A stretch of 64,000 bases of DNA from NCBI GenBank assembly GCA_030680295.1, contig JAUXVU010000023.1, positions 868,001 to 932,000 of the forward strand. The letters run 5' to 3'. This stretch comes from Moraxellaceae bacterium. Lineage in GTDB: Bacteria; Pseudomonadota; Gammaproteobacteria; Pseudomonadales; Moraxellaceae. This document shows positions 45,717 to 54,369 of this stretch, in pieces. The notes under the pieces are model-generated. The model was not told the origin of the DNA and made no database searches. It saw nothing but the letters and a program-made list of their open reading frames with translations. The number at the start of each line of letters is the position of its first letter. Positions within the stretch are counted from its first letter, which is position 1. Position numbers and translations under genes: made by a program.

Positions 45717-47081
45717 TTAAAACGTTAAGTTAATAGAAGCATTAACTACATGTGCGCCACCATCACTCGTGACACGCTCACAACGAACTCCCTGTCCACC
45801 AGAAGTGCAGGCTGGTGGATCCACTTCACTAGGGGAGCGTGTAGTTGATAGCAGGAAGTCACGGTCAAGCAAATGATGATACTGATAAGCAAAGTCGACA
45901 CGAACAGGCTGCGATAAGAACAAAGCCTTTTCAATTAAGTACGAAAAGCCTGCACCAAACACTAATCGGTCGTTATCAACGAAGTTAATATCGAGTGACT
46001 GAGAACTTCTTAACGGTGATTGCTCAAAGGATGCGCCAAACAAGAAGCTGAACTCTTTATTCAGGCGATACTCCATGCCAATACGCGGAATCAAGACATC
46101 ATTAAATCGTAAATCTGCTTGATCACGAACAGTGTCACGACGCAGATTATCCTCTAGGCCTGACCACAGCTGGTATTCCGCCGTTACGCCAAAGCGAGCC
46201 CTGTAAAGATTATAATGAATGCCCGCCGTAAAGGTTTCTGGCGAATAGCCATCAATCGTGCTCAGCACCAACGGTAGTGCTGGTGCACCACCTAAGAATG
46301 CATTACCCGAAATATTGGTTTTGACGGCGGACTCATAACGCCACGAAGCTGCAGTCTCTAGGCCTGTTAGCCAACAGTCTTTTTTAGGGCAAACCATTTC
46401 ACCCCAATTTATCGTGCCACTTAAAATAGGCTGAATAGATGGCTTGGCGGTAAGCAAAAGTTGCTCTTGCTCTAACGCCTCGTCACTGTCTGTAATTCTA
46501 GCTACTGTATTTAATTGCGCATCTGCAGCCAATGTAATGCGAGCAGCAGCACCTACATCAAAACCAGGCACCACATTTAAGCCAACGCCTGCACTAAGAA
46601 ACAAAGATTGCTGACCATAACGGAAAGACTGTGCCGTTTGACTAGTTTGTGAGTTAAACGACAATAAGCGCTCGCCACTTCGTTCAGCACCAAGCATCAA
46701 ACCTAACACCATCGCCCGATCACTTTTGAGCATCGAACTCAAGTCAGTTTTAAAGCCTAAGAGAACGTTGTAATTTGAGCTGTCCTCAATCACATCATCG
46801 TTAACAAGTTTGTTGGGCTCACCCCAACCTTTTGCACGAATATCCTGGTCTGTAAACAAGTAAGCAGCTGTCAATGCGCCTTTACGGTCACGCGCCAAAT
46901 AAGCCGGGTTGTAATAAACCGCCGACGGCTGATTACTAAATAAGGATAAAGCCTGTGTAGTGGCCACATCTTGTGGCAGCAGGCCAAAGTTAGTAGCGAC
47001 AGTACCCATCGCGGCGTAAGAAAAGGCAGGCAGGAAAACGAAAGCTGCAGCTGTAGCACGCAGGAAGTTCTGCTTAATCAT
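45717..47081 (-). CDS. FadL/OmpP1-like outer-membrane protein
   Basis: A 454-aa predicted barrel. The signal peptide ends near FSYAA, and NQPSAVYYNPAYLARDRKGALTAAYLF (as a region) resembles the FadL hatch segment. It ends NASINLTF with a terminal Phe. It is only remotely like the FadL at 25292, so it may carry a different ligand. It is the first gene of a two-gene operon with the Ig-like lipoprotein. About 160 bp upstream are non-coding and AT-rich. Confidence 0.78.
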   Translation of the reverse strand: MIKQNFLRATAAAFVFLPAFSYAAMGTVATNFGLLPQDVATTQALSLFSNQPSAVYYNPAYLARDRKGALTAAYLFTDQDIRAKGWGEPNKLVNDDVIEDSSNYNVLLGFKTDLSSMLKSDRAMVLGLMLGAERSGERLLSFNSQTSQTAQSFRYGQQSLFLSAGVGLNVVPGFDVGAAARITLAADAQLNTVARITDSDEALEQEQLLLTAKPSIQPILSGTINWGEMVCPKKDCWLTGLETAASWRYESAVKTNISGNAFLGGAPALPLVLSTIDGYSPETFTAGIHYNLYRARFGVTAEYQLWSGLEDNLRRDTVRDQADLRFNDVLIPRIGMEYRLNKEFSFLFGASFEQSPLRSSQSLDINFVDNDRLVFGAGFSYLIEKALFLSQPVRVDFAYQYHHLLDRDFLLSTTRSPSEVDPPACTSGGQGVRCERVTSDGGAHVVNASINLTF

Positions 47082-47242
47082 GGTGAGGCACCCTTTTGTT
47101 GTGCATTTTTTAGTCTTATTTACTAGCTACTTAGCGCATTGGCCGTAGCACATTTACTTTTATTGACCTAAACCTACTAAAACTTAAACAATCAAGCCAG
47201 CAATACAACGTATTTGTTTTGTTACTGAGCAAATTTTTTTAC

Positions 47243-48439
47243 TTATTTGCCTAAAGCAGCGCCCATTACCAGTTGTTTGATAGGGCCTGACCGGTTAAAC
47301 CAGTGCATACCTTGGTTACGAGCCATGCGCAGCGCCGGAATATCACTAGCAAACAACCATTCCATTCCTGTCATGCTGTGCATAAATAACTCGTTGTGAC
47401 CACGACGATCACGACTGTAACGACGCAAATTAAAGTCATCATGCAGCGTTAAGCCTTTAGCCAAACCTTGGACTAGTCTATTGGCTAAAGCCGCCGCATC
47501 TAAAAGCCCTAAATTCACGCCTTGACCCGCCAACGGATGGATACTGTGTGCCGCATCACCAATCAAGGCCAAACCCGGTAATACATAATGCTCGGCATGA
47601 CGTGCCACTAAAGGAAACGCGGCGCGCTTACCAATCACCTCTACCGCACCCAATTTATACTCAAAGGCCAGCGCCAGCGCTGCATTAAAGTCTTCCTCAG
47701 CACTATTCAACATTAATTGCGCCTGCGCGGAGGGCAAGGTCCAAACGATAGAGCAGTAATGCGGATTATCTAGCGGCAAAAATGCCAAAGGACCTGAGCT
47801 TAAAAAACGCTGCCAAGCTGTGTTGGCATGAGGCAGTTCAGTACGTATTGTAGCCACCAAACCCTGTTGTTGATAATCCCACTGCTTACACTGAATACCG
47901 GCCAGCTCACGCGTACGCGACAAGGCGCCATCGGCGGCAATTAATAAAGGAGTCTCCAGCACCTCGCCCGACTGCGTCTGAATAGACCAGCCCTGCAGCA
48001 AACGCTCGGCTCTCGCCAAACGATCCGGACAAAATGCCGTAATTTGTGGCTGCTGCCATAGCGCCTGCGAGAGCACCGCCTGAATACTGTCATTTTCATA
48101 CAGTGAACCTAGATGCGACTCACCAGCCTCTTTGGCTCGGAAATGCACACTGCCAGTACCGTCGGCATCCCACACTTTCATATCAGTAAAACGGCAATGA
48201 CGTTGCGATTGGAGCACATCACCACAGCCCACACTCTCGATTAATACCTCACTGGCTAACGACAGCGACGAAACACGCAGGGCGTAATCGCCAGTCGGTG
48301 CGACGCTTTGCTGCCCCTCAATCACGGCGATACGTAAATCTTTAGCCAATGGCGATTGCAAAAGCTTCAACACAAACAAGCTGCCGACCATGCCAGCACC
48401 AACAAGCACTAGGTCAAACTGCTGTGTCGACTTAGACAT
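47243..48439 (-). CDS. UbiH/UbiF/VisC-family flavin hydroxylase
   Basis: A 398-aa FAD monooxygenase of the ubiquinone hydroxylase family. GAGMVGSLF near the N-terminus binds FAD; LIGDAAHSIHPLAGQGVNLGLLDA is the family C-terminal FAD signature. By position after ubiH it corresponds to VisC/UbiI of E. coli, which hydroxylates C5, but sequence alone does not separate UbiI from UbiF. Its first 8 bp overlap the end of ubiH. Products of these genes act in a complex assisted by UbiK, encoded at 2810. Confidence 0.88.
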   Translation of the reverse strand: MSKSTQQFDLVLVGAGMVGSLFVLKLLQSPLAKDLRIAVIEGQQSVAPTGDYALRVSSLSLASEVLIESVGCGDVLQSQRHCRFTDMKVWDADGTGSVHFRAKEAGESHLGSLYENDSIQAVLSQALWQQPQITAFCPDRLARAERLLQGWSIQTQSGEVLETPLLIAADGALSRTRELAGIQCKQWDYQQQGLVATIRTELPHANTAWQRFLSSGPLAFLPLDNPHYCSIVWTLPSAQAQLMLNSAEEDFNAALALAFEYKLGAVEVIGKRAAFPLVARHAEHYVLPGLALIGDAAHSIHPLAGQGVNLGLLDAAALANRLVQGLAKGLTLHDDFNLRRYSRDRRGHNELFMHSMTGMEWLFASDIPALRMARNQGMHWFNRSGPIKQLVMGAALGK

Positions 48440-49676
48440 GATCTAACCCCATGGCATAACGCGCCAACGTAGGCTTAGCGCCCGGCAATAAATCAAAACC
48501 AACCAAACCGATATTACGCAACAGTACCAGTGCCGAGGCATCGCTAGAAAAGCCTCGTACTAAGCTGTCGGAAAAACGAATAATTTGCTGTTGGTCACTT
48601 TGGCGTGACGCTTCATAAGCTGCCAGCAAGGTGGCGTCGCCCCAGTCTTGCTGATCAGCGCTGGCTTGGCCTAAACGCTCAACTAATACCAAGGCATCAC
48701 GCAAACACAAATTAAAACCCTGACCCGCCACCGGATGCAGGCTATGGGCAGCGTTACCCATAATCACTGCCCGTGACACTGTTTGTTTCGGCGCCACCAT
48801 TAATTGCAAAGGGTAGGCATGACGCTGACCAACACGCTTAAAACGACCAGCACGTCGACCGAAAGCGGCCTGTAATTCTTGCATAAAGGCGTCATCATCC
48901 AATGCTTTTATGCGCTCAGCCTCGTTGGTGGACAGCGCCCAAACCAATGATCGACGCGTTTGCTTAGCGCCATCGATAAAGTCGGGCAGGGGCAATAAAG
49001 CAATCGGGCCACTTGCCGTGAATCGCTCAAAAGCACGGTATTCATGCGGAAGACTGGTGGCTACCGTAGTCACTAATGCCGTTTGCTGGTAGTCATGCCA
49101 CTGCGCTGACAAGCCCAACCATTCCCGACATTGTGAGTGTGTGCCATCAGCTGCGACCACTAAGGGTGCAGCAATGGTTACTTCACCTGAGGCGGTTTGG
49201 CAACGTACACGAGCATCACGCTCACTGGTAATAAGCTGTTGCACCTCAACACCATCGGCAATGGTTACCGATGGGCACTGTTTTAATGCCGCCAGCAGCA
49301 CCACGCCCAACCAAGCGTTTTCGATAACTTGACCAAAACTTTCAACTTGCTCTTCGACCGCATTAAGTCGAGAAAAACCAAAGTGGCCACGATCAGACAC
49401 ATGAATTTCATGAATGGGCACAGCATGGGGCTGCAGCTGCGACCATAACCCTAAATCGGTAAACGCCTGCACGGTACGACGTGACAAAGCGGTATTACGC
49501 GCATCAAAACCTGCGGTATAGGGTAAGGGCTTATTTTCAGGTAGAGCAGGAAAACGCATGGACTCCAGCAGTAGTACCCGTTTTTCTGGCATGCGCTGAG
49601 CCATCAACAAAGCTAGAGTGACACCAACCATGCCACCACCAACAATGATTAAGTCAGTCTGTGTCGGCAGACTCAT
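48432..49676 (-). CDS. ubiH: 2-octaprenyl-6-methoxyphenol hydroxylase UbiH
   Basis: A 414-aa flavoprotein hydroxylating the C1 position in ubiquinone synthesis. GGGMVGVTLAL is the FAD site, FDARNTALSRRTVQ and IHEIHVSDRGHFGFSRL are typical of UbiH, and NAAHSLHPVAGQGFNLCLRD is the C-terminal FAD motif. The start overlaps pepP by 4 bp (ATGA). The order ygfB-pepP-ubiH-hydroxylase is the same as in E. coli and Pseudomonas. Confidence 0.94.
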   Translation of the reverse strand: MSLPTQTDLIIVGGGMVGVTLALLMAQRMPEKRVLLLESMRFPALPENKPLPYTAGFDARNTALSRRTVQAFTDLGLWSQLQPHAVPIHEIHVSDRGHFGFSRLNAVEEQVESFGQVIENAWLGVVLLAALKQCPSVTIADGVEVQQLITSERDARVRCQTASGEVTIAAPLVVAADGTHSQCREWLGLSAQWHDYQQTALVTTVATSLPHEYRAFERFTASGPIALLPLPDFIDGAKQTRRSLVWALSTNEAERIKALDDDAFMQELQAAFGRRAGRFKRVGQRHAYPLQLMVAPKQTVSRAVIMGNAAHSLHPVAGQGFNLCLRDALVLVERLGQASADQQDWGDATLLAAYEASRQSDQQQIIRFSDSLVRGFSSDASALVLLRNIGLVGFDLLPGAKPTLARYAMGLDHV

Positions 49677-50995
49677 GCGCCACCCATCAAAGCTTCAATG
49701 GCCACCACCGTTTTGGGGGCCGCTGCAGTCAGTACATGATGACCTGCATCCGTTACCACCACATCGTCTTCAATGCGAATACCAATACCGCGCCATTGCG
49801 GATCAACCGTTTCATCATCAGGGGCAACATAAAGACCGGGCTCCACCGTCAAGACCATGCCGGCCTGCAAGGGTCGCCAGTTACCATTTTGTTGATAGTC
49901 ACCGACATCATGCACATCCATGCCCAGCCAATGACCGGTGCGGTGCATATAGAAGCGCCGGAACAAACCTTGCTCTATCACCTCATCAACACTGCCTTGC
50001 AACAACCCCAGATCCAGCAGGCCTTGAGATAACACACGCACAGCGGCATCATGCGGAGCCTGCCAAGAAGCACCGGACTTAACACAATCGATCGCGGCTA
50101 ATTGAGCAGCCAGAACCACTTCATACAGAGCGCGTTGCGGCGCACTAAAGCGGCCATTGGCAGGAAAGGTACGAGTGATATCGGCGGCATAATGATCTAA
50201 TTCACCACCTGCATCAATCAGCACCAGATCACCATCGGCTAACATTTTATTATTGTCGTTGTAGTGCAAAATGCAGGCGTTATGGCCACTACCAACAATG
50301 CTGTTATACGCCGGAGCCGCACAGCCATGACGTACAAACTCGTGCAACAGCTCAGCTTCCAGCTCATACTCATAACGTCCGGGCGCCGCCAACTGCATGG
50401 CACGAATATGACCTTGTGCACTGATATCGGCCGCACGCTGCATAAGCGCAATTTCTGCTGGTGACTTAATTAAACGCTGTTCACTTAAGGTGGCATCCAG
50501 CACTTGCCAGGCCACGGGCGCCGCCACACCCGCACGACTACGTGCACGCAAACCCACCAACACCGTCGTGAGTTGCTGTTCGAAATCAGCGTGCTCGCCC
50601 ATAGGGGCGTGAATCTGTCTGCGACCCGCCAGCAGCTCGGGCAGGCGCTGAGTCAGCTCATCAATAACAAAGGACTGATCGGCTCCAAAATTGGCTACCG
50701 CACCTTCAGGCCCGGCACGGTAGCCATTCCATATTTCCATTTCACGGTCACGTGGACGGCAAAACAGCACAAACTCACCTTCCGCACGACCCGGCAGTAA
50801 AACAATGACCGCTTCAGGCTCAGCAAAACCAGTTAAATAATAAAAGTTGGAGTGCTGACGAAAACGATACTCGCTGTCACGGTTACGGCGATGATGGATC
50901 GCAGCGGGCAAAATCACCGCAGCATCCGACCCGACGGATTGCATCAAGCGTTGACGGCGATTGGCAAATTCTTGCGCAGAAATCAAAGCAGACAT
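49673..50995 (-). CDS. pepP: Xaa-Pro aminopeptidase P
   Basis: A 440-aa metallopeptidase that removes an N-terminal residue before proline. The C-terminal pita-bread domain shows the metal ligands: LVLIDAGGELDHYAADITRTFP with both Asp, HRTGHWLGMDVHDVG with His, and VEPGLY and RIEDDVVVT with Glu. The N-terminal part has RHRRNRDSEYRFRQHSNFYYLTGF, typical of PepP. It begins 21 bp after the UPF0149 gene. Confidence 0.95.
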   Translation of the reverse strand: MSALISAQEFANRRQRLMQSVGSDAAVILPAAIHHRRNRDSEYRFRQHSNFYYLTGFAEPEAVIVLLPGRAEGEFVLFCRPRDREMEIWNGYRAGPEGAVANFGADQSFVIDELTQRLPELLAGRRQIHAPMGEHADFEQQLTTVLVGLRARSRAGVAAPVAWQVLDATLSEQRLIKSPAEIALMQRAADISAQGHIRAMQLAAPGRYEYELEAELLHEFVRHGCAAPAYNSIVGSGHNACILHYNDNNKMLADGDLVLIDAGGELDHYAADITRTFPANGRFSAPQRALYEVVLAAQLAAIDCVKSGASWQAPHDAAVRVLSQGLLDLGLLQGSVDEVIEQGLFRRFYMHRTGHWLGMDVHDVGDYQQNGNWRPLQAGMVLTVEPGLYVAPDDETVDPQWRGIGIRIEDDVVVTDAGHHVLTAAAPKTVVAIEALMGGA

Positions 50996-51016
50996 AAGGC
51001 ACTACTCAATAAAGCA

Positions 51017-51604
51017 TTAATGCAATGTGGATGGCGAATCAATCACATCATGCACCTGCTCTTCACGCGGAGCCAATTCGTCAAATATATGAATGACTGC
51101 CAAGCGAACAAATTCGCAAAGCTCGGTATAGGCCTCTTCACCTTCCTCGTCATCTTCATCAACACAATCAACACGGGCAATCTCGCTCATGTCCTGTAGC
51201 GTTTCACGCGTCGTAGCCTCCGCTAAAAATGGGTGCTGCGCATCGACACCAATACCAAAACCGGCTAAAAAGCCGCGACAAAAATCACCTAATGCCGTGA
51301 CACGCTCAGATAAAGGTTCGTCGTCTTCAGGCAGCATAGGCTGAAAGCTCAGCTCGTCTGCCACCAAATTTTCTAACGTCGACAGTTGTAGCTGCCACAG
51401 CCCAGCAATGACCTCATCATTAAATGCCTGTTGTGGGTCGGCATGCGCCTCAAGGTTTTTCATTAATGCCACACGATTTAAACGTGCACCAGAAGCAAGC
51501 AGCCCCGTTAGTACCCCATGCAGCTCAGGGGCAGTACAATCGGCATTAGCCTGTAATAAGATCAAGCCCAACGATTCTATCGTGGGCAGGGTGGCTGCTT
51601 GCAT
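51017..51604 (-). CDS. ygfB: UPF0149-family protein YgfB
   Basis: A 195-aa member of the YgfB/YecA (UPF0149) family. Seen: LHGVLTGLLASGARL near the start and DFCRGFLAGFGIG near the middle, both family marks, with an acidic C-terminal tail. In Pseudomonas aeruginosa YgfB has been linked to regulation of beta-lactam resistance; the role here is unknown. The ATG follows AGGAG. It is the first gene of the leftward pepP-ubiH operon and divergent from the ZapB-like gene. Confidence 0.9.
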   Translation of the reverse strand: MQAATLPTIESLGLILLQANADCTAPELHGVLTGLLASGARLNRVALMKNLEAHADPQQAFNDEVIAGLWQLQLSTLENLVADELSFQPMLPEDDEPLSERVTALGDFCRGFLAGFGIGVDAQHPFLAEATTRETLQDMSEIARVDCVDEDDEEGEEAYTELCEFVRLAVIHIFDELAPREEQVHDVIDSPSTLH

Positions 51605-51695
51605 GGCAGTCTCCTAAATACAATTTGGATTTCAGTTGGCACAACCGATACGTCGTCCTATAGTAGCTGCCAGAATGAATCACGGCGAACAAAAC

Positions 51696-51884
51696 ATGCG
51701 TGAACAGGAATATCAACAACTCAAGCAAAATCTCGATGCCTTAATTGCTCGCGTTCAGCAGCTGCATAAGGATAACGTCACGCTGCGCCAAGAGCGTGAC
51801 AGTCTAAAGCTGCGCAATCACGAAGCAAAAGCGCGTGTCGAGGCCATTTTACAGCGTCTAAAAACGCTGGAAGCCCAGTCATAA
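51696..51884 (+). CDS. ZapB-like small coiled-coil protein (TIGR02449 type)
   Basis: A 62-aa almost fully coiled-coil protein: EYQQLKQNLDALIARVQQLH then NVTLRQERDSLKLRN with heptad spacing of Leu/Val. Proteins of this sort (TIGR02449) precede zapA in many gammaproteobacteria and are thought to act in cell division. The start is unsure: ATG at 51696 fits the family length, ATG at 51675 adds seven residues. It lies 24 bp before zapA. Confidence 0.78.
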   Translation: MREQEYQQLKQNLDALIARVQQLHKDNVTLRQERDSLKLRNHEAKARVEAILQRLKTLEAQS

Positions 51885-51908
51885 TAAAGGTTCACGGATG
51901 CCACAAGC

Positions 51909-52217
51909 ATGAGCATTGACCAAACCAGCACAGTTGATATTTTTATTCTCGACAAGGCTTATAAAATTAGCTGCCCACCCAGTGAGCAAGACAATCTGCG
52001 ACGCGCAGCACTTTATTTAGACCGCAAAATGCGTGACATCCGTGGCAGCGGCAAAATGTTGGGGCTTGAACGCATTGCCGTGATTGCAGCCTTAAACATT
52101 AGCCACGAATTGCTAACTATGAAAGAACAGGGCGGCGAAAGTCCGGTCAGCACAGAAGCAATCAGCCAACTCATTACACGTATGGAACAAACATTAGCGG
52201 ACACTTCTGCGAACTAG
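51909..52217 (+). CDS. zapA: Cell division protein ZapA
   Basis: A 102-aa FtsZ-associated protein that cross-links FtsZ filaments at the Z ring. VDIFILDKAYKISCPPSEQDNLRRAALYLDRKM is the globular N-terminal domain (given as a region); a C-terminal helical coil follows (about 60-100). The location directly before 6S RNA and ygfA is conserved. Confidence 0.93.
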   Translation: MSIDQTSTVDIFILDKAYKISCPPSEQDNLRRAALYLDRKMRDIRGSGKMLGLERIAVIAALNISHELLTMKEQGGESPVSTEAISQLITRMEQTLADTSAN

Positions 52218-52256
52218 GCCATCTGAACAATAACGTTTTTATAACAAACTGTTCAG

Positions 52257-52284
52257 TTACAAACTCACAGACGGCGATTATACT
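52257..52284 (+). promoter_or_regulatory. Promoter of 6S RNA
   Basis: TTACAA (52257-52262) and TATACT (52279-52284) are separated by 16 bp and place the start near 52291, at the 5' end of the 6S RNA closing stem. Confidence 0.6.
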
Positions 52285-52290
52285 AAAGTC

Positions 52291-52472
52291 ATTCTCTGGG
52301 GTGCGCGCCAGTTCATCAGATCCCCTGAGCCGATGTTTAATCCTATGGGTTGTGGTTGTTTTTCGTGGTGTGCATGTCCGCTAGTCGGAAAGCCTAAAAT
52401 GAAAACGCTGCTTCCCCCTTGAACCCCCGGGTTCAAGGGCCAAGATGGACAGCGGCACCTCGGAGAGTCTTC
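52291..52472 (+). ncRNA. ssrS: 6S RNA (SsrS)
   Basis: About 182 nt between zapA and ygfA, the conserved site of 6S RNA. The 5' segment TCTCTGGGGTG pairs with the 3' CACCTCGGAGAG as closing stem. Internal marks include CCCTGAGCCGATGTTTAA and GGGTTGTGGTTGT, both typical of gammaproteobacterial 6S. A 10-bp hairpin CCCTTGAACC-CCCG-GGTTCAAGGG lies in the 3' arm. 6S RNA binds the sigma-70 holoenzyme in stationary phase. The ends are estimated. Confidence 0.9.
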
Positions 52473-52479
52473 TTTTACG

Positions 52480-53085
52480 ATGTCTTTTCTACAGCCAGCA
52501 CTTCTTCCTGAACACCAGCGCCTGCGTCAACAATTACGCCAGCAGCTTAAGTCTGCGCGTCGTTCACTGACTCCGACACAACAACGCATTGCCGCGCGTG
52601 GCTTACAACACCAGCTTCAACGCCTAATTAAACGCTCCAACATAAAAATTGCGGCCTATGACGCAAATGGCGGCGAAATTTCTGCACACCTATTTCTAAA
52701 GCCTAAACAACAAGTGTATTACCCCGTTTTGCAACCGCTGCATGCACAGGGGGTGATCTTTCGCCAACCGGCAGGCAACTCACGCTGGCGGCGAAATCGT
52801 TGGGGCATTAGTGAGCCCAGCAAAGGTCGGCAACAACCGGCATGGACTTTTGATGTATTGCTCATGCCACTGGTGGGCTTCACGCTGTCAGGGCATCGCC
52901 TAGGCATGGGCGGGGGCTACTACGATCGGTTATTGGCAAGCTTTCGGCATCGCCCGCGCAAGCCATTGCTGATTGGGCTGGCGCATGACTGTCAGCAGCT
53001 AACCGAACTTCCATTGGCGGCATGGGATCAACCCATTGAGTTCATTGCCACCGGCACTCGGTTGATTAACGCCAATGCGACCTAA
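52480..53085 (+). CDS. ygfA: 5-formyltetrahydrofolate cyclo-ligase
   Basis: A 201-aa enzyme that returns 5-formyl-THF to the folate pool using ATP. The basic N-terminal RRQLRQQLKSARRSLTP-like region and the C-terminal MPLVGFTLSGHRLGMGGGYYDRLL (as a region), which binds ATP/folate, are diagnostic. It follows 6S RNA by a few bases and may be processed from the same transcript. It ends 1 bp before the end of the convergent HAD gene. Confidence 0.92.
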   Translation: MSFLQPALLPEHQRLRQQLRQQLKSARRSLTPTQQRIAARGLQHQLQRLIKRSNIKIAAYDANGGEISAHLFLKPKQQVYYPVLQPLHAQGVIFRQPAGNSRWRRNRWGISEPSKGRQQPAWTFDVLLMPLVGFTLSGHRLGMGGGYYDRLLASFRHRPRKPLLIGLAHDCQQLTELPLAAWDQPIEFIATGTRLINANAT

Positions 53086-53086
53086 C

Positions 53087-53746
53087 TTAGTCGCGCAAAC
53101 TGAGTGCCAGCCAGCCACGCTCTGCCGCAATTTCCACCAGCACCGGATCAGCATCCACGACCACGGGATTACTCACCGCTTCTAACAGCGGCAAGTCATT
53201 ACGTGAATCTGAATAAAACCATGCGCCATCTAAACTGGCTTGATGCGTATTCAGCCACTCATGCAAACGAGTGATTTTACCGGCTTGGAAACAGGCTACA
53301 CCTGCCAACTTGCCAGTAAAGCGACCTTGCGCATCTCGCTCAGGCTCAGTAGCAATCAAATGCTCCACACCTAATCGCTGGGCAATCGGCTCAGTCACAA
53401 ATCGGTTAGTGGCAGTAATGATGACCAGTGTATGGCCCTGTCCACGATGGTACTGCAGCAAATCAAATGCTTTAGGTAACAACATCTGTTCAATGCGCTG
53501 TTGAATAAATGCTTCTCGCCAAGCCAATAAAGTCGCTTCGTCATTACGCGCTAATACAGCAAATACAAACGCTGAATAGGCCACAATATCTAAAGTACCT
53601 GCACGATAATCTTGGTAGAACTGATCATTGGCACGTTGATAAGCTTGGGCGTCAACCACACCCTGATCCACTAAAAACTGTCCCCATGCATGATCCGAAT
53701 CGCCCGCGATTAAAGTGTTATCTAGGTCAAAAAGCGCCAAAGTCAT
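53087..53746 (-). CDS. HAD-superfamily phosphatase, subfamily IB
   Basis: A 219-aa phosphatase related to phosphoserine phosphatase. [18 protein letters not shown] holds the nucleophile Asp and general acid Asp; [15 protein letters not shown] is motif II, and [14 protein letters not shown] is motif IV. The ATG at 53746 has GGAG eight bases upstream; a longer frame reaching 54061 overlaps rppH and is not credible. The arrangement divergent from rppH is known from Pseudomonas. The substrate is unknown. Confidence 0.88.
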   Translation of the reverse strand: MTLALFDLDNTLIAGDSDHAWGQFLVDQGVVDAQAYQRANDQFYQDYRAGTLDIVAYSAFVFAVLARNDEATLLAWREAFIQQRIEQMLLPKAFDLLQYHRGQGHTLVIITATNRFVTEPIAQRLGVEHLIATEPERDAQGRFTGKLAGVACFQAGKITRLHEWLNTHQASLDGAWFYSDSRNDLPLLEAVSNPVVVDADPVLVEIAAERGWLALSLRD

Positions 53747-53872
53747 AAACAATCTCCAGTTGGCCACCATTCTAGCCATAAGTGTGCAAAAAATCCGTGG
53801 CCGAGCTTGCTCATGGCGCAGCCCTAGGGTACTAATGCAAGCAATAACGAAATGATTATTAAGGACTCTCTC

Positions 53873-54364
53873 GTGATAGACGGAGATGGTTTTCGACCCA
53901 ATGTGGGCATAATCGTGGCCAATGACCAAGGCCAAGTTTTGTGGGCCAGGCGTTATGGCCATGACGCTTGGCAGTTTCCGCAAGGTGGCATTATTGATGG
54001 CGAAACGCCAGAACAAGCCATGTACCGTGAGCTGCGCGAAGAAATTGGTCTTGAGCCACAAGATGTTGAGCTGCTAGCACAAACAAAAGGCTGGCTACGT
54101 TATCGCCTGCCCCGACGGTTTATTCGAAATGACAAGCCACCGCTGTGCATTGGGCAAAAACAACGCTGGTTTTTATTAAGACTCATCAGCGACGAAGCAC
54201 GCATTAAGCTCGACGTGCAGAAGCCAGCTGAGTTTGACCGCTGGCAATGGGTTAGTTACTGGTACCCACTAGATCAAGTGGTGTCTTTTAAGCGCGAGGT
54301 TTATCGGAAAGCATTAAGAGAACTGCAACCTAGGCTGCCTGTACTCCACTCGCACACAGGATAG
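53873..54364 (+). CDS. rppH: RNA pyrophosphohydrolase RppH
   Basis: A 163-aa Nudix enzyme that removes pyrophosphate from 5' ends of mRNA and so starts RNase E decay. [16 protein letters not shown] is the family N-terminus; the Nudix box [23 protein letters not shown] (region) has the metal-binding Glu residues. The GTG at 53873 is preferred: AAGGA lies upstream and the protein then begins at the conserved IDxDGFRP; the ATG at 53852 is an alternative. ptsP follows 5 bp later, the same pair as in Pseudomonas and E. coli. Confidence 0.93.
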   Translation: MIDGDGFRPNVGIIVANDQGQVLWARRYGHDAWQFPQGGIIDGETPEQAMYRELREEIGLEPQDVELLAQTKGWLRYRLPRRFIRNDKPPLCIGQKQRWFLLRLISDEARIKLDVQKPAEFDRWQWVSYWYPLDQVVSFKREVYRKALRELQPRLPVLHSHTG

Positions 54365-54369
54365 GCGAC

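Noticed and set aside
53747-54061. N-terminal extension of the HAD phosphatase frame
   Set aside because: It overlaps the start of rppH on the other strand, lacks family similarity, and the ATG at 53746 has a good ribosome-binding site and the conserved FDLDNT start.
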